DNA of 39,157 nt from Hydrogenophaga sp. Lineage in GTDB: Bacteria > Pseudomonadota > Gammaproteobacteria > Burkholderiales > Burkholderiaceae_C. Location: the NCBI GenBank assembly GCA_030653975.1, contig JAURYH010000056.1, positions 1 to 39,157 on the forward strand. Direction: 5' to 3'. The notes under the pieces are model-generated. The model was given only the letters and a program-made list of their open reading frames with translations, was not told the origin of the DNA and made no database searches. Numbering within the stretch: the stretch's first letter is position 1; each line of letters starts with the position of its first letter. A program made the translations under genes and the position numbers. This document shows, in pieces, positions 14,932-23,578 of the stretch.

Positions 14932-17658
14932 TCAGGGCAACAGGCCCAGGCGCCTCGCGTTCGACACCGCCTGCGTGCGGTTGCCCGCTTCCAGCTTGGC
15001 ATTGACGCTGCGCAGGTGGGCCTTCACGGTGTTCTCGGAAATGAAGAGGCGCTCGCCGATCTCGCGGTTGCCGCGACCTTCGGCGAGCATCTGCAAGACC
15101 TCCATTTCGCGCTCTGACAGCACGGTCTGGGCAACCGCGGGCTGGCCCCAGGCCGCGAGCACCGGCGCCAGAAAATCGACCAGGTGGGGCTGACCGCCCA
15201 CCAGCGGACTCGCCAGCACCGCCTGCAACAGCGGCGCCATGGCCGGTCCTTCGTCGATCAGCAGGCGCTGGTGGCCAGTGAGCGCGCACCACTCGCACAC
15301 CTCGCTCGCTTCGCGCAGGGCGGCGAGCGCCTGCCCGTCGCGCTGCAGCGCCTCGGCCAGCAGCAGCCGCAGCAGCGAGGCGCGCACGCGCCGCCGGGCG
15401 TCCTGCGCCTCGCGGGCGGCCTGGCGCAGCGGCTCGATGGCGGCCACCGCATCGCCGGCGCGCACCTGCCAGCGCAGCCGGCCCAGCGCCAGGTCTTCCA
15501 CATCGTTGGCGTTCGCCGGAAAGTCCTGCTGCAGCGCCCACACCGCCGGGTGCATCGCGGCCTGCGCCAGGTACTCGCCGGCCTGATCGGGCTGCCCCTC
15601 CGCCAACGCCAGCCGCGCGCGCTCCAGCCAGGCGGTGGACACCAGCCGCTCCAGGCCGGCCGCATGGCCGAAGCGCTCCATCTCGGCCAGTCGCCGGTGA
15701 CCCAGTTCGGTATCGCCCTGCGCGTGCGCGCAGCGCGCCAGCAACAGGTGGTTCAGCAGCACCGTGTCGGGCGGACCCACCTCCTTGGTGAACGGCAGGC
15801 TGCCCAGCAGCAGCCGGTTCGCCTCGGGCAAGCGGTTGCGCGCGTACAGCGCGGTCGCCAGCCCGACGCCGAGCGCCGCGTTGCCGCCGGGTGAATGGGC
15901 CTCGGCGCCGGTGCGCGAGGCCAGCGTGGTTTCCAGCCGCGAGCACGCGTCCTGCAAGCGCCCTTGCACCAGTTCCAGGTTGGCGTGCACGCACTCGGCG
16001 ATGGTCATGTTGAAGGCGCTGCCGGTGTTCCAGTGCCAGCGCTTGGCGGTGGTCAGCACCACCATGGCTTCGTCGAACCGGGTTGCGGTGATGAGCGCAC
16101 TGGCCAGCGCGTTGGCCAGCATGCCGTGCGGTGCACCGCTGCGCGGGCCTTCGTCGGTCCGGTGGTGGCGCAGGCTCACCTCCAGGCAGCGGTCGGCCTG
16201 GTCGAGCATCGCGTGGGCCAGGCCCCGCACCGCGCCCACCCAGTCGCGGTCAACACCCCACACCGATTCGCTCGCTTCGAGTTCGTCGAGCAGGCGCAGC
16301 GCTTCGGGCTGGCGCCGCGTCAGCGCCAGCGCACAGGCGTGAAACGGCACCAGCGCCGGCCGTTGCTCGCGCAGCGCCGGGCCCAGCGCGTCGAACCAGC
16401 GGCTCAGCAAGCGAAAGCGCCCCTGCAGCAACAGCCGCTCGGCGTGGGCCTGCAACAGGTCCAGCGTGAGCGCCTGGTCGCCCGCGGCCAGGGCGTGGTG
16501 AATCGCCGGCACCACGCTGCCCTGGTCCAGCCGCCATTGGCTGGCCGCACGGTGCACCTGCGCCACCCGCGCCGGCTGGCGGCGCGCCGCCTCGGTCTGC
16601 AGGAAGTTCGCAAACAGCCCATGGAAGCGAAACCGTTGCCGCGTTTCGTCCACCGCGCTGAGGAACAGGTTCTGCTGCAACAGGGCCTCCAGCAGCTCGC
16701 TGGCGTCCTCGCAACCGGTGACGGCGCGCGCCATGTCGGCGTCGAACTCTTCCAGCAGTCCGACCATCATCACGAAGTCGCGCAACCGCGGCGGCAGCCC
16801 GGCCAGCACGCTCTCCATCAGGTACTCGGCCACCGACGAATGGCTGCCCGAGAACGCGCTGGCGAACTGGTCGGGCGCCGCGTGCCGCTGCAGCGCGTGA
16901 GCGGCGAGCTGCAGCGCGGTGACCCAGCCCTCGGTGCGCTCGTGCAGCTGTTCCACGGTGCGGTTCGACAGGGGGCGCGCGTTGCCGCGCAACAGGGCGT
17001 GCGCTTCGGCCAGCGTCAGCCGCAAGGCTTCCGGGCCGATCTCCAGCAGCCGCCCCGAGGAGCGCAGCACCGACAGGTTCAGCCGCGGCTGCTCGCGGCT
17101 GCCGATCACCAGGTAGCCGTTGCGCGGCCAGTGGGCCAGCAGCTCGTGCACCAGGTCGAGCGCGACCGGGTTGCGCAGGCGTTCGAAATCGTCCAGGAAA
17201 CAGACCACCGGGCGCGAGCCCCCTTCGAGCCGCTGCAGCAGCGTGAACCCGCCCTGCAACAGCTCGGCCGGTGTCGCGGCCTGCCCGGGTTGCAGCAGCC
17301 CGGGCAGGCCGCGGGCGGCCGCGCGCAGCTTGGACAGGAAACGGTTCACGTCGTTGTCGGCGTCATCGAGCGTCAACCACGACACCAGGGCCGGCACGGG
17401 CGCTTCGGCGCAGGCGGCCCAGTGGTCGCGCATGGCGGTGGTCTTGCCGAAACCGGCCGGTGCGCAGAACAGCACCACCCGCGCCTGGGCATGGGCGCTG
17501 AGCAGGGCCTGGACGCCGGGCCGGTCGATTCGGTGGGCCGGCGCCATCGGAGGCCGCAGGCGCAGCGCCATCACCGGATCGGCGCCCGCGTCGGCCACCT
17601 TGTGGACGGGGGCGTCGGAGCCGGTGGCCCCCGGATCGTCGGAACGCGGGAAGGACAT
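14932..17658 (-). CDS. MalT/AlkS-type large LuxR-family STAND transcriptional activator
   Basis: A 908-residue activator of the MalT architecture. Residues about 45-330 are a STAND ATPase with Walker A APAGFGKTT (66-74), which has Ala at the first glycine as in MalT, and Walker B VVCFLDDFERL. Residues about 350-830 are helical TPR-like repeats for effector sensing. Residues 845-908 are a LuxR helix-turn-helix (LSEREMEVLQMLAEGRGNREI, then FISENTVKAHLRSVNAKL). The open frame extends to 17781, but the protein proper starts at the ATG at 17658. It is divergent from the twelve-gene oxidation operon across 188 bp, so it most likely activates that operon in response to the substrate. AlkS of alkane degradation is the closest functional model, by analogy only. 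Confidence 0.9.
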   Translation of the reverse strand: MSFPRSDDPGATGSDAPVHKVADAGADPVMALRLRPPMAPAHRIDRPGVQALLSAHAQARVVLFCAPAGFGKTTAMRDHWAACAEAPVPALVSWLTLDDADNDVNRFLSKLRAAARGLPGLLQPGQAATPAELLQGGFTLLQRLEGGSRPVVCFLDDFERLRNPVALDLVHELLAHWPRNGYLVIGSREQPRLNLSVLRSSGRLLEIGPEALRLTLAEAHALLRGNARPLSNRTVEQLHERTEGWVTALQLAAHALQRHAAPDQFASAFSGSHSSVAEYLMESVLAGLPPRLRDFVMMVGLLEEFDADMARAVTGCEDASELLEALLQQNLFLSAVDETRQRFRFHGLFANFLQTEAARRQPARVAQVHRAASQWRLDQGSVVPAIHHALAAGDQALTLDLLQAHAERLLLQGRFRLLSRWFDALGPALREQRPALVPFHACALALTRRQPEALRLLDELEASESVWGVDRDWVGAVRGLAHAMLDQADRCLEVSLRHHRTDEGPRSGAPHGMLANALASALITATRFDEAMVVLTTAKRWHWNTGSAFNMTIAECVHANLELVQGRLQDACSRLETTLASRTGAEAHSPGGNAALGVGLATALYARNRLPEANRLLLGSLPFTKEVGPPDTVLLNHLLLARCAHAQGDTELGHRRLAEMERFGHAAGLERLVSTAWLERARLALAEGQPDQAGEYLAQAAMHPAVWALQQDFPANANDVEDLALGRLRWQVRAGDAVAAIEPLRQAAREAQDARRRVRASLLRLLLAEALQRDGQALAALREASEVCEWCALTGHQRLLIDEGPAMAPLLQAVLASPLVGGQPHLVDFLAPVLAAWGQPAVAQTVLSEREMEVLQMLAEGRGNREIGERLFISENTVKAHLRSVNAKLEAGNRTQAVSNARRLGLLP

Positions 17659-17846
17659 GAAGGGTGGTCGGGTATCGAGGAGTTTGAGTTTGGCACGCCC
17701 GCCAGGCACCCAGCCCGTGGCGGCTCTACGGGTTTCCCCGAAGGCCAGAACCGCCCGAACGGACGATGCGTCGCCGCGCACGGCTCCCTAGAGTCCCTCC
17801 AACGCCACTTGAAGGCCCTTCAGCCGGGTGCGCCGTTGGAGAAACC
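17659..17846. promoter_or_regulatory. Divergent promoter region of the regulator and the oxidation operon
   Basis: This 188-bp gap separates the MalT-like gene and the thiolase gene and must hold both promoters. MalT-class activators usually bind several short direct or inverted sites upstream of a weak -35. I see GGAG-containing words on the plus strand (GAGGAG near 17677 and TTGGAG near 17835) but cannot define sites with confidence. No coding sequence is evident. Confidence 0.35.
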
Positions 17847-19052
17847 ATGACCCAAGACGTGTACATCATCGACGCCATCCGCACGCCGCGCTCCCGCGGC
17901 AAGGCCGATGGCCGCTTGCACGAAATCAAGCCCGTCGACCTGGTCTGCGGCCTGCTGGAAGAAATGCGCGAGCGGCACGACCTCGACACCTCGCGCGTCG
18001 ACGACCTGATGCTCGGCTGCGTGACCCCTGTCATGGAACAGGGCGCGGTGCTGCCGAAGATTGCTTTGCAGAAAGCCCGCTGGAACGTCGCTGTGCCGGG
18101 CATGCAGATGAACCGCTTCTGCGCCTCGGGCCTGGACGCGGTGAACACCGCCGCAGCGAAGATCGCCTCCGGCTGGGAGCAGCTGATCTGCGCCGGCGGC
18201 TACGAGAGCATGAGCCGCGTGCCGATGGGCGCCGACGGCGGCCCCTTCAGCGAAGACCCGGCCACCGCGCTGCAGACCAGCTTCGTGCCGCAAGGCATTG
18301 GCGCCGACCTGATCGCCACGCTCGACGGCCACAGCCGCGAAGACGTGGACCGCTTTGCGGTGCGCAGCCAGCAGCGCGCCGCCGCCGCGCGCGCGGCCGG
18401 CTGGTTCGACCGCTCGGTGGTGCCGGTGAAAGACGACAACGGCGTCGTCGTGCTGGCGCAGGACGACTTCATCAAACCCGAAACCGACCTCTCGGTGCTC
18501 GGCGCGCTCAAGCCCAGCTTCGAGGGCCTGGGCAAGCTGTTCGATCCGGTGGCGCTGGCCCACTACCCCGAGGTCGAGGCGATCCGCCATGTGCACACGC
18601 CGGGCAACTCCAGCGGCATCGTCGACGGTGCCTCGCTGGTGCTGCTGGCCTCGGGCACGGCTGCGCGCGAACTCGGCCTGAAGCCGCGCGGGCGCATCGT
18701 CTCGACCGCGCTGATCGCGACCGACCCCGTGATCATGCTGGCCGGCCCCGGGCCCGCCTCGCGCAAGGCACTGGCCAAGGCCGGCCTCTCGATGGACGAC
18801 ATCGACCTGGTCGAGATCAACGAGGCCTTCGCCTCGGTGGCACTGCGCCTGCAGCGCGAGCTCGACGTGCCCGACGACAAGCTCAACGTGGTCGGCGGTG
18901 CCATCGCCATGGGCCACCCCCTGGGCGCCACCGGCGGCATGTTGATCTCCACCGTGCTGGACGAACTCGAGCGCCGCCAGCTCAGGCGCGGGCTGCTGTG
19001 CATGTGCGTCGGCGGCGGTATGGGCATTGCCACCGTGATCGAACGGGTCTGA
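17847..19052 (+). CDS. Acetyl-CoA acyltransferase (thiolase)
   Basis: A 401-residue type II thiolase that cleaves 3-ketoacyl-CoA with CoA, releasing acetyl-CoA or propionyl-CoA, the last step of each beta-oxidation cycle. The nucleophile is Cys92 (NRFCASGLDAV), the conserved His357 is in GGAIAMGHPLGATGG, and the second catalytic cysteine is Cys387 in CMCVGGGMG. The start ATG at 17847 gives MTQDVYIIDAIRTPR; the longer frame from 17766 lies in the promoter gap. First gene of the twelve-gene operon, 43 bp before the fused dehydrogenase. Chain length and branching preference cannot be read from sequence. Confidence 0.94.
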   Translation: MTQDVYIIDAIRTPRSRGKADGRLHEIKPVDLVCGLLEEMRERHDLDTSRVDDLMLGCVTPVMEQGAVLPKIALQKARWNVAVPGMQMNRFCASGLDAVNTAAAKIASGWEQLICAGGYESMSRVPMGADGGPFSEDPATALQTSFVPQGIGADLIATLDGHSREDVDRFAVRSQQRAAAARAAGWFDRSVVPVKDDNGVVVLAQDDFIKPETDLSVLGALKPSFEGLGKLFDPVALAHYPEVEAIRHVHTPGNSSGIVDGASLVLLASGTAARELGLKPRGRIVSTALIATDPVIMLAGPGPASRKALAKAGLSMDDIDLVEINEAFASVALRLQRELDVPDDKLNVVGGAIAMGHPLGATGGMLISTVLDELERRQLRRGLLCMCVGGGMGIATVIERV

Positions 19053-19095
19053 CCCCCACCCGCACCACCCACACCGAACCTCTTAGGACAACAGC

Positions 19096-21246
19096 GTGAG
19101 CGACTTCCATTACGACAAGGACACCGACGGCATCGTCACCGTCACCATCGATCTGCAAGGCCAGTCGGCCAACACCATGAACGGCGCCTACATCACGGGC
19201 ATGGAGGGCGTGCTGGCGCGCCTGGGCGCCGAGACCGGCCTGACCGGCGTGGTGTTTGCCTCGGCGAAAAAGACCTTCTTTGCCGGCGGCGACCTGCACC
19301 AGCTGCTGGCGATCGAACAGGCTGACGCCGCGCTGATGCACTTCATCGAGCGCAACAAGGCGCCGTTCCGCGCCCTCGAAAAACTGCCGGTGCCGGTGGT
19401 CGCGGCGATCAACGGCGCGGCGCTGGGTGGCGGCTTCGAGCTCTGCCTGGCCTGCAACCAACGCATCGTGGTGGACGCGCCCCACGCCGTGGTCGGCCTG
19501 CCCGAGGTCACGCTCGGCCTGCTGCCCGGGGCCGGTGGCGTGGTCCGCCTGGTGGCGCTGCTCGGTCTGGAAAAAGCGCTGCCGCTGCTGCTCGAAGGCA
19601 GGCAACTCAAGCCCGCCGAGGCACTGGCCGCCGGCCTGGTGCACCAGGTGGTGCCCTCGGTCGAAGACCTGCTGCCGGCCGCCAAAACCTGGATCAAGGA
19701 GAACCCCCAGGCGCACCAGCAGCCCTGGGACCGCAAGGGCTTCCGTTACCCCGGCGGCGACGCCACCTCGCCCGCCGTGCGCCAGATCGCCGTGATGGCA
19801 CCGGTCACGGTCAAGGCCAAGACGCGCGGCCTGATGCCGGCGCCCGAGCGCATCGTCGACATCGCCGTCAACAGCATGCGCATCGGCTTCGACGCCGCGC
19901 TGCGCATGGAAAGCCGGGGCCTCGTGGCGCTGATTCCCACCCCTGAGGCCAAGGCCGCCATCGGCACCTTCTTCTTCGGCATGCAGGCGATCAAGTCGGG
20001 CCAGGTGCGCCCGGCCGGTGAACGCTGGAAGGCCCGCTCGGCGGCGGTGCTGGGTGCCGGCATGATGGGCGCCGGCATCGCCTGGGCGCACGCGAACAAA
20101 GCGCTGCCCACGGTGCTCAAGGACACCACGGCCGAGAAGGTGACCCAGGGCAAGGCCTACTCGGTGGGCCTGGCCGACAAGGCGATCCAGCGCGGCAGCA
20201 TGAGCGCCGAACGCAAGGCCGGGCTGCTGGCGCAGATCACCACCACCACCGAAGACGCCGCCCTGGACGGCACCGACCTGATCATCGAAGCGGTGTTCGA
20301 GGACATCGACCTGAAGGAAAAGGTCATCGCCACGACCTTCCCCCGGCTGACCGAGGGCGGCATCTACGGCAGCAACACCTCCACCCTGCCGATCTCCATC
20401 CTGGCCGAGGCCTGCCCGGACCCGTCGCGCTTCATCGGCCTGCACTTCTTCTCGCCGGTCGACAAGATGAAGATCGTCGAGATCATCATGGGCCGCAAGA
20501 CCAGCGAAGACACGCTGCGCAAGGCCTACGACCACGTGCAGCAGATCGGCTACATGCCCATCGTGGTCAACGACGCGCGCGGCTTCTTCACCTCGCGCGT
20601 CTTCGGCACCTTCATGGACGAGGGCCTGCACCTGCTGCAGGACGGCATGGCGCCCGCCGCCATCGAGCGCGCCGCCTGGATGGCGGGCATGCCGGTCGGC
20701 CCCCTGGCCGTGCACGACGAGGTGTCCATGGAACTCTCGCGCAAGGCCATCGCCACCCACCTCAAGCTGGACGAACGCCTGGGCGTCGTCAGCGGATTCG
20801 GTGTCCACAACACGGCCACGCAAGCCATCGCGCCGGCCCTGTGCGAGCAGGGGCGCGCCGGCCGGCACTGGGGCGGGGCGGGCTTCTACGACTACCGGCC
20901 CGACGGCAGCAAACAGCTGTGGAGCGGCCTGGGCCAGTTCAGGCTGCGCGACGCCGGCGTGAGCCAGCGCGACGCCATCGACCGCATCCTCTACCGCCAG
21001 GCCATCGAGACCCTGCGCTGCCGGCACGAAGGCGTGTTGCGCTCGGAGGTCGAGGCCAACCTCGGCTCCATCTTTGCCATCGGCTACCCGGCCCACACCG
21101 GCGGAGCCCTGCAGTTCATCCGGGGCACGGGCATCGACGCTTTCGCGGCGCGCGCCGCCGAGCTCGCGGGCCGCTACGGCGAACGCTTCCGGGTCGACCC
21201 CGCGGCACTGGACAGCCTGCGCAGCCCCTCGGCGCTGCCGGCCTGA
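19096..21246 (+). CDS. FadB/FadJ-like enoyl-CoA hydratase / 3-hydroxyacyl-CoA dehydrogenase fusion
   Basis: A 716-residue bifunctional beta-oxidation enzyme. The N-terminal crotonase domain has both hydratase glutamates: Glu115 in GGGFELCLAC and Glu137 in GLPEVTLG. It is joined to an NAD-binding domain (GAGMMG, residues 320-325) with the catalytic His450 in GLHFFSPVDKMKIVEII and then the two C-terminal helical dehydrogenase domains. It hydrates trans-2-enoyl-CoA and oxidises the (S)-3-hydroxyacyl-CoA. The start is the GTG at 19096, supported by AGGA at 19085-19088, 7 bp upstream. Together with the thiolase it makes a complete FadBA-like pair. Confidence 0.95.
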   Translation: MSDFHYDKDTDGIVTVTIDLQGQSANTMNGAYITGMEGVLARLGAETGLTGVVFASAKKTFFAGGDLHQLLAIEQADAALMHFIERNKAPFRALEKLPVPVVAAINGAALGGGFELCLACNQRIVVDAPHAVVGLPEVTLGLLPGAGGVVRLVALLGLEKALPLLLEGRQLKPAEALAAGLVHQVVPSVEDLLPAAKTWIKENPQAHQQPWDRKGFRYPGGDATSPAVRQIAVMAPVTVKAKTRGLMPAPERIVDIAVNSMRIGFDAALRMESRGLVALIPTPEAKAAIGTFFFGMQAIKSGQVRPAGERWKARSAAVLGAGMMGAGIAWAHANKALPTVLKDTTAEKVTQGKAYSVGLADKAIQRGSMSAERKAGLLAQITTTTEDAALDGTDLIIEAVFEDIDLKEKVIATTFPRLTEGGIYGSNTSTLPISILAEACPDPSRFIGLHFFSPVDKMKIVEIIMGRKTSEDTLRKAYDHVQQIGYMPIVVNDARGFFTSRVFGTFMDEGLHLLQDGMAPAAIERAAWMAGMPVGPLAVHDEVSMELSRKAIATHLKLDERLGVVSGFGVHNTATQAIAPALCEQGRAGRHWGGAGFYDYRPDGSKQLWSGLGQFRLRDAGVSQRDAIDRILYRQAIETLRCRHEGVLRSEVEANLGSIFAIGYPAHTGGALQFIRGTGIDAFAARAAELAGRYGERFRVDPAALDSLRSPSALPA

Positions 21247-21260
21247 CGCGCGGAGCCCCC

Positions 21261-22424
21261 ATGCTGAAACGACGCATCTTCGACCCCGAGCACGGGCAGT
21301 TCCGCGACGCCGTGCGGCGCTGGGCCGCCGCCGAGCTCGCGCCCCACGGCGAGGCCTGGCGGGAAGCCGGGCAGGTCTCGCGCGAGATCTGGCGCCAGGC
21401 CGGCGCGCAGGGCTACCTGTGCATGTGGGCCGACGAATCCCTGGGCGGCGCCGGGGTGGACGATTTCCGCTACGACCAGATCCTGATCGAGGAACTGCTG
21501 CCGGTGGAGCCGGGCTTTTTTGCGCCGCTGCACAGCCGCATCGTCGCGCCCTACCTGCGCCACCTGGGCACCGAAGAACAGCAGCGGCGCTGGCTGCCCG
21601 GCTGCGTCAGCGGCGAGACCGTGCTGGCCATCGCGATGACCGAACCCGGCACGGGCTCCGACCTGGCCGGCATGAAAGCCCACGCCGAAGACCACGGCGA
21701 CCACTGGCTGCTCAACGGCAGCAAGACCTACATCTCCAACGGCATCCTGTGCGGCCTGGTCATCGTGGCCGCCCGCACCGACCCTGCGGTGCCACACGCG
21801 CTGGGCCTGTTCGTGGTCGAAGACGGCATGCCCGGCTTCGAGCGCGGTCGCAAGCTCAAGAAGCTCGGCCTGCACAGCCAGGACACCGCCGAGCTGTTCT
21901 TCAACGACGTCAAGGTGCCCAGGCAGAACGTGCTGGGCCACCCGCGACAGGGCTTCAAGAGCCTGATGGTCAACCTCGCGGAGGAGCGCCTGGTGAGCGC
22001 CGTCGGCTCGGTGGCGCGTGCCCAGCGCGCCTTCACCGTGACGATGGACTTCGTCACCGAGCGCAAGGCCTTTGGCCGGTCCATCGGCACCTTCCAGAAC
22101 AGCCGCTTCAAGCTGGCCGAAATGCGCGCCCGCATCGACAGCGCACAGGCCTTCGTCGACCACTGCGTGCTGGAACACCTGGAAGGGCAGCTCACGGGCG
22201 AGACCGCCGCCGCGGCAAAGTGGCTGAGCTCGGAACTCGAAGGCTGGTGCGTGGACGAAGGCCTGCAGCTGCACGGCGGCGCCGGCTACATGCAGGAATA
22301 CGAGATCTGTCGCCTGTACGCCGACGCGCGCATCAACCGCATCCTGGCCGGCACCTCCGAGGTGATGAAGGAAATCATCGGGCGCGGGCTGGGCCTGGAC
22401 GAGCGCCGGAAGGAGGCCGCATGA
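21261..22424 (+). CDS. Acyl-CoA dehydrogenase
   Basis: A 387-residue FAD-dependent acyl-CoA dehydrogenase. Flavin and substrate motifs seen: AMTEPGTGSDLAGM, WLLNGSKTYISNG, RKAFGRSIGTFQN and LQLHGGAGYMQEYEICRLYADARI. At the medium-chain enzyme's base position (normally EGT) it has LAGTSEV, so that glutamate is absent. Instead Glu242 in LAEERL aligns with the base used by isovaleryl-CoA and long-chain enzymes, which fits branched or long substrates. This assignment is from motif alignment by eye. Its stop overlaps the racemase start (ATGA), and it lies 14 bp after the fused dehydrogenase gene. Confidence 0.93.
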   Translation: MLKRRIFDPEHGQFRDAVRRWAAAELAPHGEAWREAGQVSREIWRQAGAQGYLCMWADESLGGAGVDDFRYDQILIEELLPVEPGFFAPLHSRIVAPYLRHLGTEEQQRRWLPGCVSGETVLAIAMTEPGTGSDLAGMKAHAEDHGDHWLLNGSKTYISNGILCGLVIVAARTDPAVPHALGLFVVEDGMPGFERGRKLKKLGLHSQDTAELFFNDVKVPRQNVLGHPRQGFKSLMVNLAEERLVSAVGSVARAQRAFTVTMDFVTERKAFGRSIGTFQNSRFKLAEMRARIDSAQAFVDHCVLEHLEGQLTGETAAAAKWLSSELEGWCVDEGLQLHGGAGYMQEYEICRLYADARINRILAGTSEVMKEIIGRGLGLDERRKEAA

Positions 22425-23551
22425 ACGGCCCGCTCGCCGGCCTGCGCGTGGTCGAGTTCAGCGGCATCGGCCCCGGCCCGCTGGCCGGGCAGTTGCTGGC
22501 CGACTTGGGCGCCGACGTGGTGACCATCGACCGCGCGTCGTGCCCAGCGCCCGACCGCAGCGACGTGAACCGGCGCAACAAGCGCTCGGTTGCGCTGGAC
22601 CTGCGCCGGCCCGAGGGCGTCGAGGCGGCGCTGCGCCTGATCAACCACGCCGACGTGCTGATCGAAGGGTTTCGCCCGGGCGTGATGGAACGCCTCGGCC
22701 TGGGCCCCGAGGACTGCCGCGTGCGACATCCGCGCCTGGTCTACGGCCGCATGACGGGCTGGGGCCAGACCGGCCCGCTCGCGCAGACGGCCGGCCACGA
22801 CCTGAACTACCTGGCGCTGACCGGCGCGCTGGGCGCCATCGGCCCGGCCGAAGGCCCACCGCTGCCGCCGCTGAACCTGGTGGCCGATTTCGGTGGCGGC
22901 GCGATGTTCCTGGTGTTCGGTGTGCTCGCCGCCTTGTTCGAGCGCTCGCGCTCGGGCCTGGGCCAGGTGATCGATGCGGCCATGGTCGACGGCGTGCCGG
23001 CCATGATGGGCCTGCTCTACGGCCTGCTGGCGCGCGGCCAGTGGTTCGAGCGACGCGGCAGCAACCTGCTCGACGGCGGCGCGCCGTTTTACGCCTGCTA
23101 CGCCACGTTCGACGGCCGCCACATGGCGCTGGGCGCCATCGAGCCGCCCTTTTTTGCCGACTTCCTGTTGCGCGCCGGTCTGCCGGCCGAGTGGTCGGCG
23201 GCGCAGGCCGATCCGGCGCGCTGGCCGGCCTTGCGCGAAGCCATTGCCGAGGCCTTTGCCCGACACACGCAGGCGCACTGGTGCCGCGTGTTCGACGGCA
23301 GCGACGCCTGCGTGGCGCCGGTGCTGGCCTTCTCCGAGGCCGCGGCGCACGCCCACCTGGCCGCGCGCCACACGCTCAGCCAGGAAGACGGCGTCTGGCA
23401 GGCCGCACCCGCCCCGCGCTTTGACCGCACCCCCGCCCGCCGCCCGCGCCCCCCGGGCGCCCTGGGCGCCGACACCAAGGCGGTGCTCGCCGAGGCCGGC
23501 GCGACGAGCGCCGACCTGCAGCGCTGGCGCCATGCCGGCGCCCTCACCTGA
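22421..23551 (+). CDS. Alpha-methylacyl-CoA racemase (family III CoA-transferase fold)
   Basis: A 376-residue CaiB/BaiF-fold protein. Three features point to racemase rather than CoA-transferase: His126-Asp127 in GHDLNYLALTGALGAIG, Asp156 in LVADFGGGAMFL, and Glu241 in ALGAIEPPFF. These fall at the same residue numbers as the catalytic residues reported for the Mycobacterium tuberculosis enzyme MCR (His126, Asp156, Glu241). The enzyme interconverts (R)- and (S)-2-methylacyl-CoA so that the S form can enter beta-oxidation, and is needed for pristanate-like chains and sterol side chains. Translationally coupled to the acyl-CoA dehydrogenase (ATGA), which implies that this operon handles 2-methyl-branched acyl-CoAs. 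Confidence 0.9.
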   Translation: MNGPLAGLRVVEFSGIGPGPLAGQLLADLGADVVTIDRASCPAPDRSDVNRRNKRSVALDLRRPEGVEAALRLINHADVLIEGFRPGVMERLGLGPEDCRVRHPRLVYGRMTGWGQTGPLAQTAGHDLNYLALTGALGAIGPAEGPPLPPLNLVADFGGGAMFLVFGVLAALFERSRSGLGQVIDAAMVDGVPAMMGLLYGLLARGQWFERRGSNLLDGGAPFYACYATFDGRHMALGAIEPPFFADFLLRAGLPAEWSAAQADPARWPALREAIAEAFARHTQAHWCRVFDGSDACVAPVLAFSEAAAHAHLAARHTLSQEDGVWQAAPAPRFDRTPARRPRPPGALGADTKAVLAEAGATSADLQRWRHAGALT

Positions 23552-23578
23552 ACCCCCACACCACCCGGAGACCTTGCC

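Noticed and set aside
18982..21096. 704-codon minus-strand open frame opposite the fused hydratase/dehydrogenase gene
   Set aside because: It is rich in His, Gln, Arg and Ala with no domain pattern, and lies opposite a complete, motif-bearing gene. Long antisense frames are expected at this GC content.
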